A stretch of 64,000 nucleotides of DNA, taken from positions 1-64,000 of IMG/VR virus record IMGVR_UViG_3300049617_000144. One strand, 5' to 3'. Under the pieces are notes generated by a model that saw nothing but the letters and a program-made list of their open reading frames with translations, searched no databases and was not told where the DNA came from. Below are positions 54,927-63,514 of the stretch, one piece after another. Each line of letters starts with the position of its first letter. Within the stretch, counting starts at the first letter, position 1. The DNA comes from a virus. Position numbers and translations under genes: made by a program.

Positions 54927-57401
54927 TTAAAAGTTGATTTGCTCCATGATATTCACTTCATGTTTTTCCTTCTTTAGTATTTGGATTCGTTCCCAAGAAT
55001 GATCCTCAAGATATTCATTGATACGGAAAATGAAGTCGTAATAATGCAGGACTGACTTATCATCGCACGTTCGCAGTCCTCGGCCCATTCCTTGAATAAC
55101 GTCATGTTCTGCTTTGCCGCCCCCGGCGTTTATCAAATTGTGAAGGAATACGTTGATGCCAGCAGAGAAGATGCCTTTGGTAGCGATAGCAACCACGTTC
55201 CCAGTAGCCTCTGTCAATTGCTTGATGACATGGGATCGAGAATCTTCATTGTCCTTTCCTTGGACCCATAAAGAGCCTGGGATCAGGTTATTTAAGGTGT
55301 CGCCGTGAGCTAGGCGTTCAACTAATATGAGCGTTCGACCAGTCAGTTTCTTGGTCAGACGAGCTACCATTTGATGGAAATGCCAGTTCTGAGCAATCCC
55401 ATTAGTCACAGCATCGATATAGATGTCATGAGGGATCTGTGGCTCGTCCACATAATAGAAAAAGCACTTTGATGGCGACAAGTCATGTCGTTCCTCTTGC
55501 AGGAAATTAGTCGTTAGCTTGCCGCTCTCAGTAACGCTGGTGAGCAGGATTGGACCAAAAAACCCTTTTACGCCATATTTGTGAACGAGATCAGTGCCGC
55601 CGTGCTTGAATGGTGTGGCACTTAAGCCTATACGGACCTCACAGCCGGTTAGTTTTTTGTAGATCTTCATGGCAGTGGGGTTCATCATCATATGAACTTC
55701 ATCCACGATCAATGCTCGAAACATAGTCAGTAGTTTGCCTAATTTCATGGCAGATTGGGATGTTGCACAGGTAATCAAGTTCGGCTCATGCACATCTCCA
55801 TCGAATCTTCCAACTCTATCAAAGCCCCACCCCATGATCTCTTTATAGTTTTGCAAGACTAACCCTTTGCGATTACAAAGAAATAGGATTGGCGTATTGG
55901 GCGGCAGGGCTTTCATGATGCCGATGAGAATGTAAGTGTTATGCGTCACTACAAAATTATCAGTCATGTATAAATGATCTGGATGATCTACCATGATACA
56001 TTGACATTCTTTTTTATCTATATATTCAACGTGCGATATGGTCTTATTTTTGTTCCAGACTCTTGTCAATTTACATCTGGATATTTTCCATTTTATCTTA
56101 AATGGTATAAGACCTTCTGGTAAACTAACGCTAATTTGATATGCTTTTTTCCCAAGCTTTTTTTTGCCTTTATAAGTGAAGTGTTTTAATTTCTCTTTAG
56201 TACGTGATGTGCCACCAAGTGAACGTATAAGCCAACTAATGTTTTCTGCAAGAACTAACGAAGTTGTCGTATATGATAAATGTCCCTTTTTTGAAACGGA
56301 ACCATCTGTATCCATAAGTCCCTGCAACAAAGCCAAACGAGACTCATAGCTGTTGATTAGGTAAATGCGTGGTATGAATTTTTCATGTGATTTTTTCCCA
56401 GCAAGTCCAAGATTCTTGATGATTGAGTAGTAGTAATTGGGTGATCCTCCACGGCCATACTTCCCTTTAGTTATTCGATAATCACACGGATGTGTTTTAC
56501 TTCTCTTTAGTTCATATCCAGGTTCTAGTTTGTTAATTATTTCAGTAAGAATGTCAGATTCTATCGAACTCACGCCCATTCCGTGCTTTATTCTAAAGCA
56601 CCCATCTCCTAACAACACGCCAAAAAAATATGAATCTAGTGGCGTTTGACATGCTTTGAAATCGATCCGCTTTGGCATGCTAATATTAAATCGCTTTGCT
56701 CCATTAGGACATAAAAAACGAGCATGAATTTCTTTTGCAGAAATTACTTTTTCGCACCATCCGTCATATGTTGCATTGACCTTCCACAAATGATCTTCAC
56801 AACATTCAACTTGATCTCCGTCTGAAAAAGTTATTTTGATAATCGGTTTCAAACCTTGTGGAAAAACTCCAGTTATTTTAGCAAAACCACCAGATGGCAC
56901 ACATACTAAATCTCCGATTGTAATATCACCCATGCGACGAAACCCACTAGGTGTAGCCACTAGCGAATCTAAAGGTTGAGCTTTCCCAGATGCGGTGGGG
57001 CTTTGGATAATACCCCGGTGGTATTTGATGACTTGATTGATGAAGTCAGCCTGGAAGTCCTTTAGAACGACAGGTTTGTTTTTTGGATTAGGAAACGGTT
57101 TAAGAAAGTCGGTATCTACTTTTTCGTATTGGAACTTGACTGGAGACCTCTCATCCAGAAGGGTGTAAGGGTAGCCCCACGTATAAAGAGCCAGTTTGAC
57201 CTCTGGAAGAAGTCCAGTGAGGAACTTGCCAGAGTTTTCATTGAAGAAGTTAATGAAACCGTCCCACTTCTTTTGCTTGTAAAGCCTGGAGTGGAAGTAC
57301 CCAGGTTTGCGAAATCTCAAAGATTGGTATAGTTTTGTGAATAACTCAGTGTCGTTACTCTGTAAATAGCTGAAGTCGTTTTTAACTTTGATTAAATTCA
57401 T
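54927..57401 (-). CDS. UvsW-like DEAD-box helicase with an intein in the P-loop
   Basis: An 824-residue ORF. The host helicase has QSPTASGK (residues 133-140) then, after the intein, TYILIG, giving the GKT P-loop. Further motifs are ALIVDEVHMMMNP (II), GLSATPFKHGG (III) and IQGMGRGLRT (VI). Excising residues 141-488 leaves about 476 residues, close to T4 UvsW (~500). UvsW remodels R-loops and recombination intermediates. The insertion means splicing is needed for activity. Confidence 0.88.
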   Translation of the reverse strand: MNLIKVKNDFSYLQSNDTELFTKLYQSLRFRKPGYFHSRLYKQKKWDGFINFFNENSGKFLTGLLPEVKLALYTWGYPYTLLDERSPVKFQYEKVDTDFLKPFPNPKNKPVVLKDFQADFINQVIKYHRGIIQSPTASGKAQPLDSLVATPSGFRRMGDITIGDLVCVPSGGFAKITGVFPQGLKPIIKITFSDGDQVECCEDHLWKVNATYDGWCEKVISAKEIHARFLCPNGAKRFNISMPKRIDFKACQTPLDSYFFGVLLGDGCFRIKHGMGVSSIESDILTEIINKLEPGYELKRSKTHPCDYRITKGKYGRGGSPNYYYSIIKNLGLAGKKSHEKFIPRIYLINSYESRLALLQGLMDTDGSVSKKGHLSYTTTSLVLAENISWLIRSLGGTSRTKEKLKHFTYKGKKKLGKKAYQISVSLPEGLIPFKIKWKISRCKLTRVWNKNKTISHVEYIDKKECQCIMVDHPDHLYMTDNFVVTHNTYILIGIMKALPPNTPILFLCNRKGLVLQNYKEIMGWGFDRVGRFDGDVHEPNLITCATSQSAMKLGKLLTMFRALIVDEVHMMMNPTAMKIYKKLTGCEVRIGLSATPFKHGGTDLVHKYGVKGFFGPILLTSVTESGKLTTNFLQEERHDLSPSKCFFYYVDEPQIPHDIYIDAVTNGIAQNWHFHQMVARLTKKLTGRTLILVERLAHGDTLNNLIPGSLWVQGKDNEDSRSHVIKQLTEATGNVVAIATKGIFSAGINVFLHNLINAGGGKAEHDVIQGMGRGLRTCDDKSVLHYYDFIFRINEYLEDHSWERIQILKKEKHEVNIMEQINF
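55938..56981 (-). other. Intein with LAGLIDADG homing endonuclease
   Basis: Residues 141-488 of the helicase ORF. N-terminal block A is AQPLDSLVATPSGFRR with Ala at position 1 instead of Cys/Ser; block B is CEDHLWKVN. LAGLIDADG motifs are FFGVLLGDGCF and LLQGLMDTDGSV. The C-terminal block is DNFVVTHN with the extein Thr next (GK-T). An Ala1 intein with a Thr+1 differs from the common Cys1 forms. Confidence 0.85.
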
Positions 57402-57455
57402 ATATACAAGATAATAATTCAGGACAAAACAAGCAATATTGAATGCAGGAGAAAT

Positions 57456-58175
57456 ATGTTGTTCGAAGACTTTATCAGGAAAAAAGAACTTGAAGAATAC
57501 AACAAAGCTATTGAAAAATCAAGCGAGAGTTATGCCGATGAATTCAAAGTTTTGGGAGAAGTCAATGACTGGCCAATATATCATATCACTTTGAATCCCA
57601 AGGGTATAAAAAGAGTATTCTTTGTTGCAGGCATTCATGGCAATGAGTCTGGTGGGCCTTATGGCATCTTGGAATTCATGAAACAAGGCATGAGGATTCC
57701 AAAAGACACCAAGGTGGAAATTATCCCTTTAGTCAATCCTACTGGGTTTATTAATAAAACCCGTGAAAACGAAAATGGCGTAGATGTTGACCGCCAGTTT
57801 TACGAAAGTAACCTCCCTTCTGAATGTAAATTTGTCTGGGATCGCATTTGCAAGTCGGGAATAGAATATCTTCACACCCTGCGTGAAGATCCAGACGTTA
57901 GCAACTTTTGCATTTACTACACCCATCATCATAACTTGGCCAAGGGGCTTAGAGACAATGTGGCCAAAAAGTATTTTTCCATTCTTGAAAGCAATGAGTT
58001 TCACAATGATGGGCTTATCTCTCTGCCACACACCAAACACAACACTATAGAGGATAGGGTCTTGGAAGAGCTTGGAGTTCCTTACATGATTACCGAGACT
58101 CCAGGAAATGGCTTGTTGAGAACCAGGGCTATTTGCAATAGAGACATTATCAAATATGTAATTCACAATCTGTAA
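57456..58175 (+). CDS. Zinc carboxypeptidase-like (M14 / AstE-like) enzyme
   Basis: A 239-residue protein. FFVAGIHGNESGGPYGILEF holds HxxE; IPLVNPTGFINKTRENENGVDVDR matches the NPxG...R region; YYTHHHN and YMITETPGNG supply further ligands and the catalytic Glu. Likely cleaves a C-terminal residue or an amide. Starts MLFEDFIRKKELEE, a partial match to the recurrent N-terminal motif. AGGAG precedes the ATG. Confidence 0.75.
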   Translation: MLFEDFIRKKELEEYNKAIEKSSESYADEFKVLGEVNDWPIYHITLNPKGIKRVFFVAGIHGNESGGPYGILEFMKQGMRIPKDTKVEIIPLVNPTGFINKTRENENGVDVDRQFYESNLPSECKFVWDRICKSGIEYLHTLREDPDVSNFCIYYTHHHNLAKGLRDNVAKKYFSILESNEFHNDGLISLPHTKHNTIEDRVLEELGVPYMITETPGNGLLRTRAICNRDIIKYVIHNL

Positions 58176-58211
58176 GCATAGATACTGTTGTCATTTCAAA
58201 AGGAGATATCT

Positions 58212-58979
58212 ATGCGTAAGATTAAAAAGTATGGTTGGAAGCCGGATCTGCCGAATATTCATGATAAGTATTTTCATGATCATTTTTGCATGGCAGCAGC
58301 AGCAGCAGCCCCTTCGGCCAAAAGTCTAGTTCCCATGTGCCCTAACGTTTACGATCAAGGTCAATTAGGATCTTGCACGGCCAATGCTATCAGCGGCCTG
58401 GCACAATTCTTGATGATGAAGGGTGGAGGACATGCTTATCGGCCTTCCAGGCTTGATGTTTACTACTGGGAGCGTCAAGTAGAAGGAACCATCAGCACGG
58501 ATTCTGGTGCCCAAATCAGTGATGGTATACAGGTAGTATCGACCCAGGGCTTGCCACCTGAGTTCATGGATCAGTATAACATTGCTAATTTCACTAACGC
58601 ACCATCAAGAGCAGCAGTTGCTTATGGGGCTCCTCATAAACTAGGAAACGCTTATCGTGTCAACCAAGATATTGACGAGGTTCATACTGTCATAGGCGTA
58701 AATGGTCTTCCGATTGTGTTCGGTTTTACTGTATATGAGAGCTTTGAAAGTGATGCAGTGGCATCCACGGGTATGGTTCCTATGCCTGGACCCAACGAAC
58801 AAGTTGTTGGTGGTCACGCAGTTGTTGCAGTTGGCTACAACGATTCGAAGAAATTGGTAACTGTCAGAAATTCTTGGGGTTCAAGCTGGGGGGTTAATGG
58901 CTATTGCTATTTCCCTTATGAATATTTCCTAAGCACTTCTTTAGTAAGTGACCTTTGGACAGCAACCTCTGTGAGTTGA
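58212..58979 (+). CDS. Papain-like (C1) cysteine peptidase
   Basis: ATG 58,212 is preceded by AAAAGGAGATATCT. The 255-residue protein has the C1 sites: VYDQGQLGSCTANAISG with Cys, VVGGHAVVAVGYND with His, VRNSWGSSWGVNGYC with Asn. The N-terminal Lys-rich MRKIKKYGWKPDLPN lacks a classical signal peptide. Phage-encoded papain-like enzymes are unusual. It may process phage or host proteins. Confidence 0.85.
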   Translation: MRKIKKYGWKPDLPNIHDKYFHDHFCMAAAAAAPSAKSLVPMCPNVYDQGQLGSCTANAISGLAQFLMMKGGGHAYRPSRLDVYYWERQVEGTISTDSGAQISDGIQVVSTQGLPPEFMDQYNIANFTNAPSRAAVAYGAPHKLGNAYRVNQDIDEVHTVIGVNGLPIVFGFTVYESFESDAVASTGMVPMPGPNEQVVGGHAVVAVGYNDSKKLVTVRNSWGSSWGVNGYCYFPYEYFLSTSLVSDLWTATSVS

Positions 58980-58981
58980 AC

Positions 58982-59524
58982 ATGCAGACGTTTAAGGAGT
59001 TTTTACAACAACCGGACATGTCCATTACTCCCCATCCCGTTTATGAAAATTACGGGATGGTGAGTACTATGGGACTCATTACTGCATTTAATCCAAAAGG
59101 CGTGCAGCAATCTTATCGTGCGAACTACGACTCCAACAGTAAGCTTTTGCAAGACATCGAATCTTTAGGGTGTGGAGTGACCATGACGCCTGGTATGTAC
59201 GCCGGGCATCAAGAAGAATCATTTCTGATCACCAATATCACCGAATCGGATCTGTTAGGCTTGGCTTACAAACATCATCAAGAATCAGTGATATGGGGTT
59301 ATTTAAGACACGCAGAAAGTAGTTTCTTCGTTTTGCTTTATTTGCAAATGGGCAAAGTCATTGGTCAACGCCGGATGGAAGTTGACGAACGACTGGTACA
59401 AAACAAAGAGGCTTTTTTCGCCGCCTTCAAGACAGGAAGGCTTACGCTCCCCGACTTCAAACCAACGAAAAAAGTCATCAAACCTGCCGAACAGCCAGAA
59501 GACACTCCATCTTTTGACAGTTAG
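58982..59524 (+). CDS. DUF3293-like protein with targeting-like N-terminus
   Basis: ATG 58,982 (MQTFKEFLQQPDMSITPH) overlaps the previous stop region. MQTFKEFL fits the recurrent motif well. The core (GLITAFNPKGVQQS, then EESFLITNITESDLLGLAYK, HHQESVIWG) has the DUF3293 pattern (SAFNP ... ESF-x-v-x-gi). Function unknown. 180 residues. Confidence 0.6.
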   Translation: MQTFKEFLQQPDMSITPHPVYENYGMVSTMGLITAFNPKGVQQSYRANYDSNSKLLQDIESLGCGVTMTPGMYAGHQEESFLITNITESDLLGLAYKHHQESVIWGYLRHAESSFFVLLYLQMGKVIGQRRMEVDERLVQNKEAFFAAFKTGRLTLPDFKPTKKVIKPAEQPEDTPSFDS

Positions 59525-60129
59525 TCGCCAGTAGCTTCAATCCACGCTCGCAACAATCTCAATACATCTTGAGCATCTTCGAGGGCAGTATGCTTAGCTT
59601 TGCTAAGTTTGTCCCCGGTGAATCTTTCCAGACAAACATCTAACGAAGGCGGCTCGGTGTCACGTATTAGATTGGTATAAAGCATCGTAGGATCAACAGA
59701 CCTGTGATGCCATTTGTGAGGAGTTGAAGTTGAAAGCGGATCTGGCCATTCATAACCACGCAATTTTTCCAGAAACTTCTGATCAAATCCTTGAAAGTTC
59801 TTGCCAGCAACGATGATTTTTGGACCATATTTAATCTCTTCTAACCACCCATGAAATTCAAGCATCAAAGTGCTGGAATCACTCCACACGTCAGGATTTC
59901 CTTCTTCCTTTCCAAACCTAGCACGTTTCTCAAAGTAACCGGCGTGCATATTGATTGCATATGGCTCGCCCTGATAACGTTCATGCCAAACGTAGCGATG
60001 AAAAGTTGGAAGTTTTTCTATAGGCGTGGAAAAGCATGAGAAGTCATCGCATATTGCCGCAAACTCGATCACTTGACAATATTCAGGGTCCAGGCCGGTG
60101 GTTTCAATATCGATTGAAATTACTTTCAT
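59521..60129 (-). CDS. DEDDh 3'-5' exonuclease (DnaQ/RNase T-like)
   Basis: A 202-residue exonuclease: VISIDIETTGLDPEYC (motif I DxE), IIVAGKNFQGFDQKFLEK (motif II), and AKHTALEDAQDVLRLLRA (motif III H-x4-D). It could supply proofreading for the short PolA that lost its own exonuclease domain, or degrade DNA/RNA. Convergent with the DUF3293 gene. Confidence 0.85.
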   Translation of the reverse strand: MKVISIDIETTGLDPEYCQVIEFAAICDDFSCFSTPIEKLPTFHRYVWHERYQGEPYAINMHAGYFEKRARFGKEEGNPDVWSDSSTLMLEFHGWLEEIKYGPKIIVAGKNFQGFDQKFLEKLRGYEWPDPLSTSTPHKWHHRSVDPTMLYTNLIRDTEPPSLDVCLERFTGDKLSKAKHTALEDAQDVLRLLRAWIEATGD

Positions 60130-60158
60130 GATACCTCCTTGTAAGGGATATATAACAC

Positions 60159-60320
60159 ATGGACATAAGTAACGAAGAACGGTTAAAACGTCAAGAACTG
60201 CTTCAGTTACTCAAACGTAAGTTGGAGTTAACTGAAATGCAGACTCAAGAACTAGCAAAAGTTGCTGAGGAGATTAGTTGTAAAATACTTACTCCAGTAA
60301 AGCCAGGAGCAAATAAATGA
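60159..60320 (+). CDS. Small helical protein, 53 aa
   Basis: ATG 60,159 opens MDISNEERLKRQELLQLLKR and ends VKPGANK. Long amphipathic helix (LKRKLELTEMQTQELAKVAEE), likely coiled coil. TATATAA lies at 60,149-60,155 within the AAGGGA ribosome-site region. Its TGA overlaps the next start (ATGA). Confidence 0.55.
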   Translation: MDISNEERLKRQELLQLLKRKLELTEMQTQELAKVAEEISCKILTPVKPGANK

Positions 60321-60850
60321 AGTTCGTGGAATGGCTCACAGAGCAGGAACAACAAGAGATGCCTGATGCCAAGGATTTTGAAATCATAGGATGCGTCTTA
60401 CATCTGGCTAGCCAAAAAGATATTGTCAGGGCTGCCCAGGAGTTCATGCAACAAACAACTTCAAGTCTTATTCCAAAGCATTGGACCGGATATGCTCACC
60501 ATATGACGGTAAAATATATGCCGAACATTTCTGATATGAGGATGTATGAAAAGCAATTTGGTAAACCTTTCCTGATTGAAATTGAAGCTTTTGCTGCCGA
60601 CGATAAATGCATAGCGGCGGCTGTCAAGAGTCCTGTGCATACTGATAGGCCAATACCGCACATCACCATAGCAACATCTCCAGAGATTAACCCTGTTTAT
60701 AGCAATGATTTGCTTAGGGATCGTTCTAAATGGAAGAGGTTTGTTGGGGGTAACAAACTGTACAGTTACTTATTGGCTGTAAAGCCTGATAAATTCACAG
60801 TTTGGCCGACGACGCCAGGAGAACTGGCCAGGCCAACATTTGTCATTTGA
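60317..60850 (+). CDS. 2H phosphoesterase-like protein with targeting-like N-terminus
   Basis: A 177-residue protein with two H-x-T/S motifs: GYAHHMTVKYMP and IPHITIATSP, the hallmark of 2H phosphoesterases (2'-5' RNA ligase/CPDase family). MKFVEWLTEQEQQEM carries the recurrent motif. T4 Acb1, an anti-CBASS enzyme that cuts cyclic nucleotide signals, belongs to the same superfamily; tRNA-repair CPDases do as well. Role unproven. It is coupled to the upstream 53-aa ORF. Confidence 0.8.
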   Translation: MKFVEWLTEQEQQEMPDAKDFEIIGCVLHLASQKDIVRAAQEFMQQTTSSLIPKHWTGYAHHMTVKYMPNISDMRMYEKQFGKPFLIEIEAFAADDKCIAAAVKSPVHTDRPIPHITIATSPEINPVYSNDLLRDRSKWKRFVGGNKLYSYLLAVKPDKFTVWPTTPGELARPTFVI

Positions 60851-61745
60851 TTATGCTGGCGTGCTTGATTAGACTGGTGTATCGTTTGATACCATCAGTT
60901 GGCTGGGTTTTTACTTTATGGCCAAGATTCTCAGATTTGCTCATATCACAAACTGTTAATTCCTGGTAAGCACTGCTGATGTTGTTGTCAATGTAGTCTA
61001 TTTCAAGGTCTGAATTCATTTCCTCTTTGATGGCCTTGAAAACGTCATTGAAAGATAGGGCATAGCCTGAACCGCCATTAAAAACACCACTTACTTTAGC
61101 CTCCGCAGCTAGCAAATTGAGGTTTACAACATCCTCAACGTCAACCCAATCTCTTGCCTGTTGGCCATATTTGAACAGCCTGGGCTTTTCTTTTGCCATA
61201 GTCTTCTTGATCATTTGATAAATCATCGAACTGGCGTGGCCTTTATGCCACTCCCCAGCCCCGTACACGTTACTATACCTTAAACCAGTAATGCTTACGT
61301 TGCTATCAAGGAGACCTGGAGCCAACAAATCTAGGGCTAATTTGGACTCGGCATATACATTTAGAGGACAGAATGGACCTTTTTCTTTGAATGGCGGCTC
61401 CACATTGCCATAAACAGCACAACTGGAGGCGTAAACAATAGTCTTACATCCTGCCTTGATGGCTGCCTCAAAAAGCTGCATTGAATGATATGTGTTCACA
61501 TTAAACATCTTTTGACGATCATTCACTAAGGTATCAGTAATTGCCGCCTGATGAAAAACAGTATCTATTTTAGGAAGGTTGTCAAAGTCAATATCGTTAA
61601 AGTCTGTGCCGATAAAAGTAGCTTGAACTTTGTTCTCACCTTGTATTTTGCCGGTGTAATAAACCCAATGACCTAATTGTACTAGCCTTTTAACCAAATT
61701 ACTGCCGATGAAGCCAGACCCGCCAGTTACTAAAAAATTACCCAT
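60843..61745 (-). CDS. HldD-like NAD-dependent sugar epimerase
   Basis: A 300-residue SDR epimerase: FLVTGGSGFIGSNLVKRL (GxxGxxG), YASSCAVYG, PLNVYAESKLALD (YxxxK). HldD-like traits are LRYSNVYGAGEWHKGHASSM (HldD has REGHKGSMAS), FNGGSGYALSFNDVFKAI, and YIDNNISSAYQELTVCDMS. HldD turns ADP-D,D-heptose into ADP-L,D-heptose. With HldE at 5.2 kb, part of the pathway is phage-encoded. A GDP-mannose or UDP-sugar role cannot be excluded. Confidence 0.7.
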   Translation of the reverse strand: MGNFLVTGGSGFIGSNLVKRLVQLGHWVYYTGKIQGENKVQATFIGTDFNDIDFDNLPKIDTVFHQAAITDTLVNDRQKMFNVNTYHSMQLFEAAIKAGCKTIVYASSCAVYGNVEPPFKEKGPFCPLNVYAESKLALDLLAPGLLDSNVSITGLRYSNVYGAGEWHKGHASSMIYQMIKKTMAKEKPRLFKYGQQARDWVDVEDVVNLNLLAAEAKVSGVFNGGSGYALSFNDVFKAIKEEMNSDLEIDYIDNNISSAYQELTVCDMSKSENLGHKVKTQPTDGIKRYTSLIKHASIIK

Positions 61746-61785
61746 TTGTGTCCTTTATTTTTTTACCAATCTCTATATACACATT

Positions 61786-62463
61786 ATGAATCCAGTTGTA
61801 AAAAAATATCAAGATGGAATGGATGAAATTATTGGGAAATACCCACATGTGCCGTTTGGAGAATTGAATTATGTATTCAAGTATGGCATTCTCTATCAAA
61901 GAGACATGACCATATCAGTATCTTATGACGAGGGATATTTTCAACACTATGTTGAACTTGAAGATAGTGAGATTGCCATTAAGCTTAACAAAGGGCGGGT
62001 GGCTTTGAGTCATAAATACTGTGACTGTTTGTTGGATATTGGTATTGGTTCCGGTGAATTCATCATGAAATCTACAGCCAAAATGTATGGCTTTGACATT
62101 AATCCAGTTGGGGTCGTGTGGCTAAAGAATCGATACCTGTGGGCCGATCCTTATGATAACATTCCAGCAGATGTAGAAGGAATTACGTTGTGGGACACTA
62201 TGGAACATATCCCAGAGCCAACCAAGTTGATGAAGCAGGTTCGCTCTGGCATGTATGTCTTTATTTCTTTGCCTATTGTCGAGAATTTGATGAAAGTCAG
62301 GCAAAGCAAGCATTTCAAGGAAAATGAGCATTATTATTATTGGTCGGTTCCAGGAATGATCGCTTATATGAATGATGTAGGGTTTGATTTTGTAGAAATA
62401 AGCGATCATGAAACTACTGTTGGCAGAGAAAATATCCTTTCCTTTGTCTTCATAAAACGGTAA
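61786..62463 (+). CDS. SAM-dependent methyltransferase
   Basis: ATG 61,786 (MNPVVKKYQDGMDEII) has TATATA at 61,774-61,779 and no ribosome site; the longer ORF would run into the epimerase gene. Motif I LLDIGIGSGEFIM and motif IV-like TLWDTMEHIPEP place it in the Methyltransf_23-type class. Substrate unknown; may methylate a sugar or small molecule given the epimerase next door. Confidence 0.75.
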   Translation: MNPVVKKYQDGMDEIIGKYPHVPFGELNYVFKYGILYQRDMTISVSYDEGYFQHYVELEDSEIAIKLNKGRVALSHKYCDCLLDIGIGSGEFIMKSTAKMYGFDINPVGVVWLKNRYLWADPYDNIPADVEGITLWDTMEHIPEPTKLMKQVRSGMYVFISLPIVENLMKVRQSKHFKENEHYYYWSVPGMIAYMNDVGFDFVEISDHETTVGRENILSFVFIKR

Positions 62464-62471
62464 AATAACTG

Positions 62472-63236
62472 ATGATTGAAATAGTTAACATTATCGACTG
62501 GAAGGATAAGCAGGGAATATACCTTATTAAAAACGTCTTGAACAACAAGGCTTATGTTGGAGGGAGTATTTTCGCTACGGACGGCATACGAACCACACGG
62601 TCTATTCATATCCGACTTCGAGAACATTTGTATGACTTGAACAAAGGGAAACATGCGAATCGCCATCTTCAAGCGGCTTGGAACAAGTACGGTACTAACA
62701 ACTTCAAGATGTATATTCTTGAACTCGTTGATGGTGATGTTTTGGTTGCCGAACAACGGTGGATTAAAGAACTGCAAGTCTGTAACCCAGAATTTGGATA
62801 TAATATCTGCTTAGTAGCAGGATCGCCATTCGCAGGGAGAACGCATACCGAAGAAACCAAAGAAAAACTTCGAATGCTTAGCACTGGCAGAAAACACTCT
62901 GAAGAATCTCGAAAAAAAATGAGTCAATGGCAAATTGGCAAAGTGCTAAGCGAAGAAACTAAGCATAAAATCAGCATGTCAGAAAAAGGGAAAGTAATTC
63001 CCAATGAACTACGTCAACGATGGTCTAAAGCAAGAAAAGGTATCCCAAAATCCGAAACATTCAAAAAAATTATGAGCATGTCGGCTCGGACTCGCAAGCT
63101 CAACAAAGAGGACGTATTAACTATTAGAAAACGATTGGCGGCAGGACAATTAGCATCAGTCTTAGCCAGTGAGTATAATGTCACAATTCAGAATATTGCC
63201 GCCATTCAGGCTCGTCGCACATGGAAATACATTTAG
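62472..63236 (+). CDS. GIY-YIG homing endonuclease with NUMOD3 repeats
   Basis: A 254-residue protein: GIYLIKNVLNNKAYVGGSIF is the GIY/YVG core, with Arg in HIRLREHLYDL and Glu in AEQRWIKEL. NUMOD3-type helices follow (GRTHTEETKEKL, GRKHSEESRKKM, GKVLSEETKHKI), then an HTH-like tail (LAAGQLASVLASEYNVT). It lies just after the methyltransferase gene. Confidence 0.88.
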   Translation: MIEIVNIIDWKDKQGIYLIKNVLNNKAYVGGSIFATDGIRTTRSIHIRLREHLYDLNKGKHANRHLQAAWNKYGTNNFKMYILELVDGDVLVAEQRWIKELQVCNPEFGYNICLVAGSPFAGRTHTEETKEKLRMLSTGRKHSEESRKKMSQWQIGKVLSEETKHKISMSEKGKVIPNELRQRWSKARKGIPKSETFKKIMSMSARTRKLNKEDVLTIRKRLAAGQLASVLASEYNVTIQNIAAIQARRTWKYI

Positions 63237-63317
63237 GATGTATGGAAATGTGTCTTGACTAAAAAGTAATTTTTTCTTAGAACTACAAAAGAAGAAGTTT
63301 ATTTACGGAGACGGAAA

Positions 63318-63506
63318 ATGAGTTATCAACATCCTGCTATGGGATTTTTTCAATTTATATTTGCAATCTACACTGTATATTGTTTTCTTTTCCCTATTTG
63401 GATGCCAATCCTGTTATACAGGATACTCCGCAACCAACACTTTCTTCGTGAAGAGTTACTAAACAAAGACAATACGCTGAAAAAGTCAGATGTCGGAAAA
63501 CTTTAA
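63318..63506 (+). CDS. Small membrane protein, 62 aa
   Basis: Starts MSYQHPAMGFFQFIFAIYTV with one long hydrophobic region to residue 35 (CFLFPIWMPILLYRIL) that may form one or two helices, then a charged tail. GGAGACGGAAA precedes the ATG. Role unknown. Confidence 0.6.
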   Translation: MSYQHPAMGFFQFIFAIYTVYCFLFPIWMPILLYRILRNQHFLREELLNKDNTLKKSDVGKL

Positions 63507-63514
63507 TTTCATGA

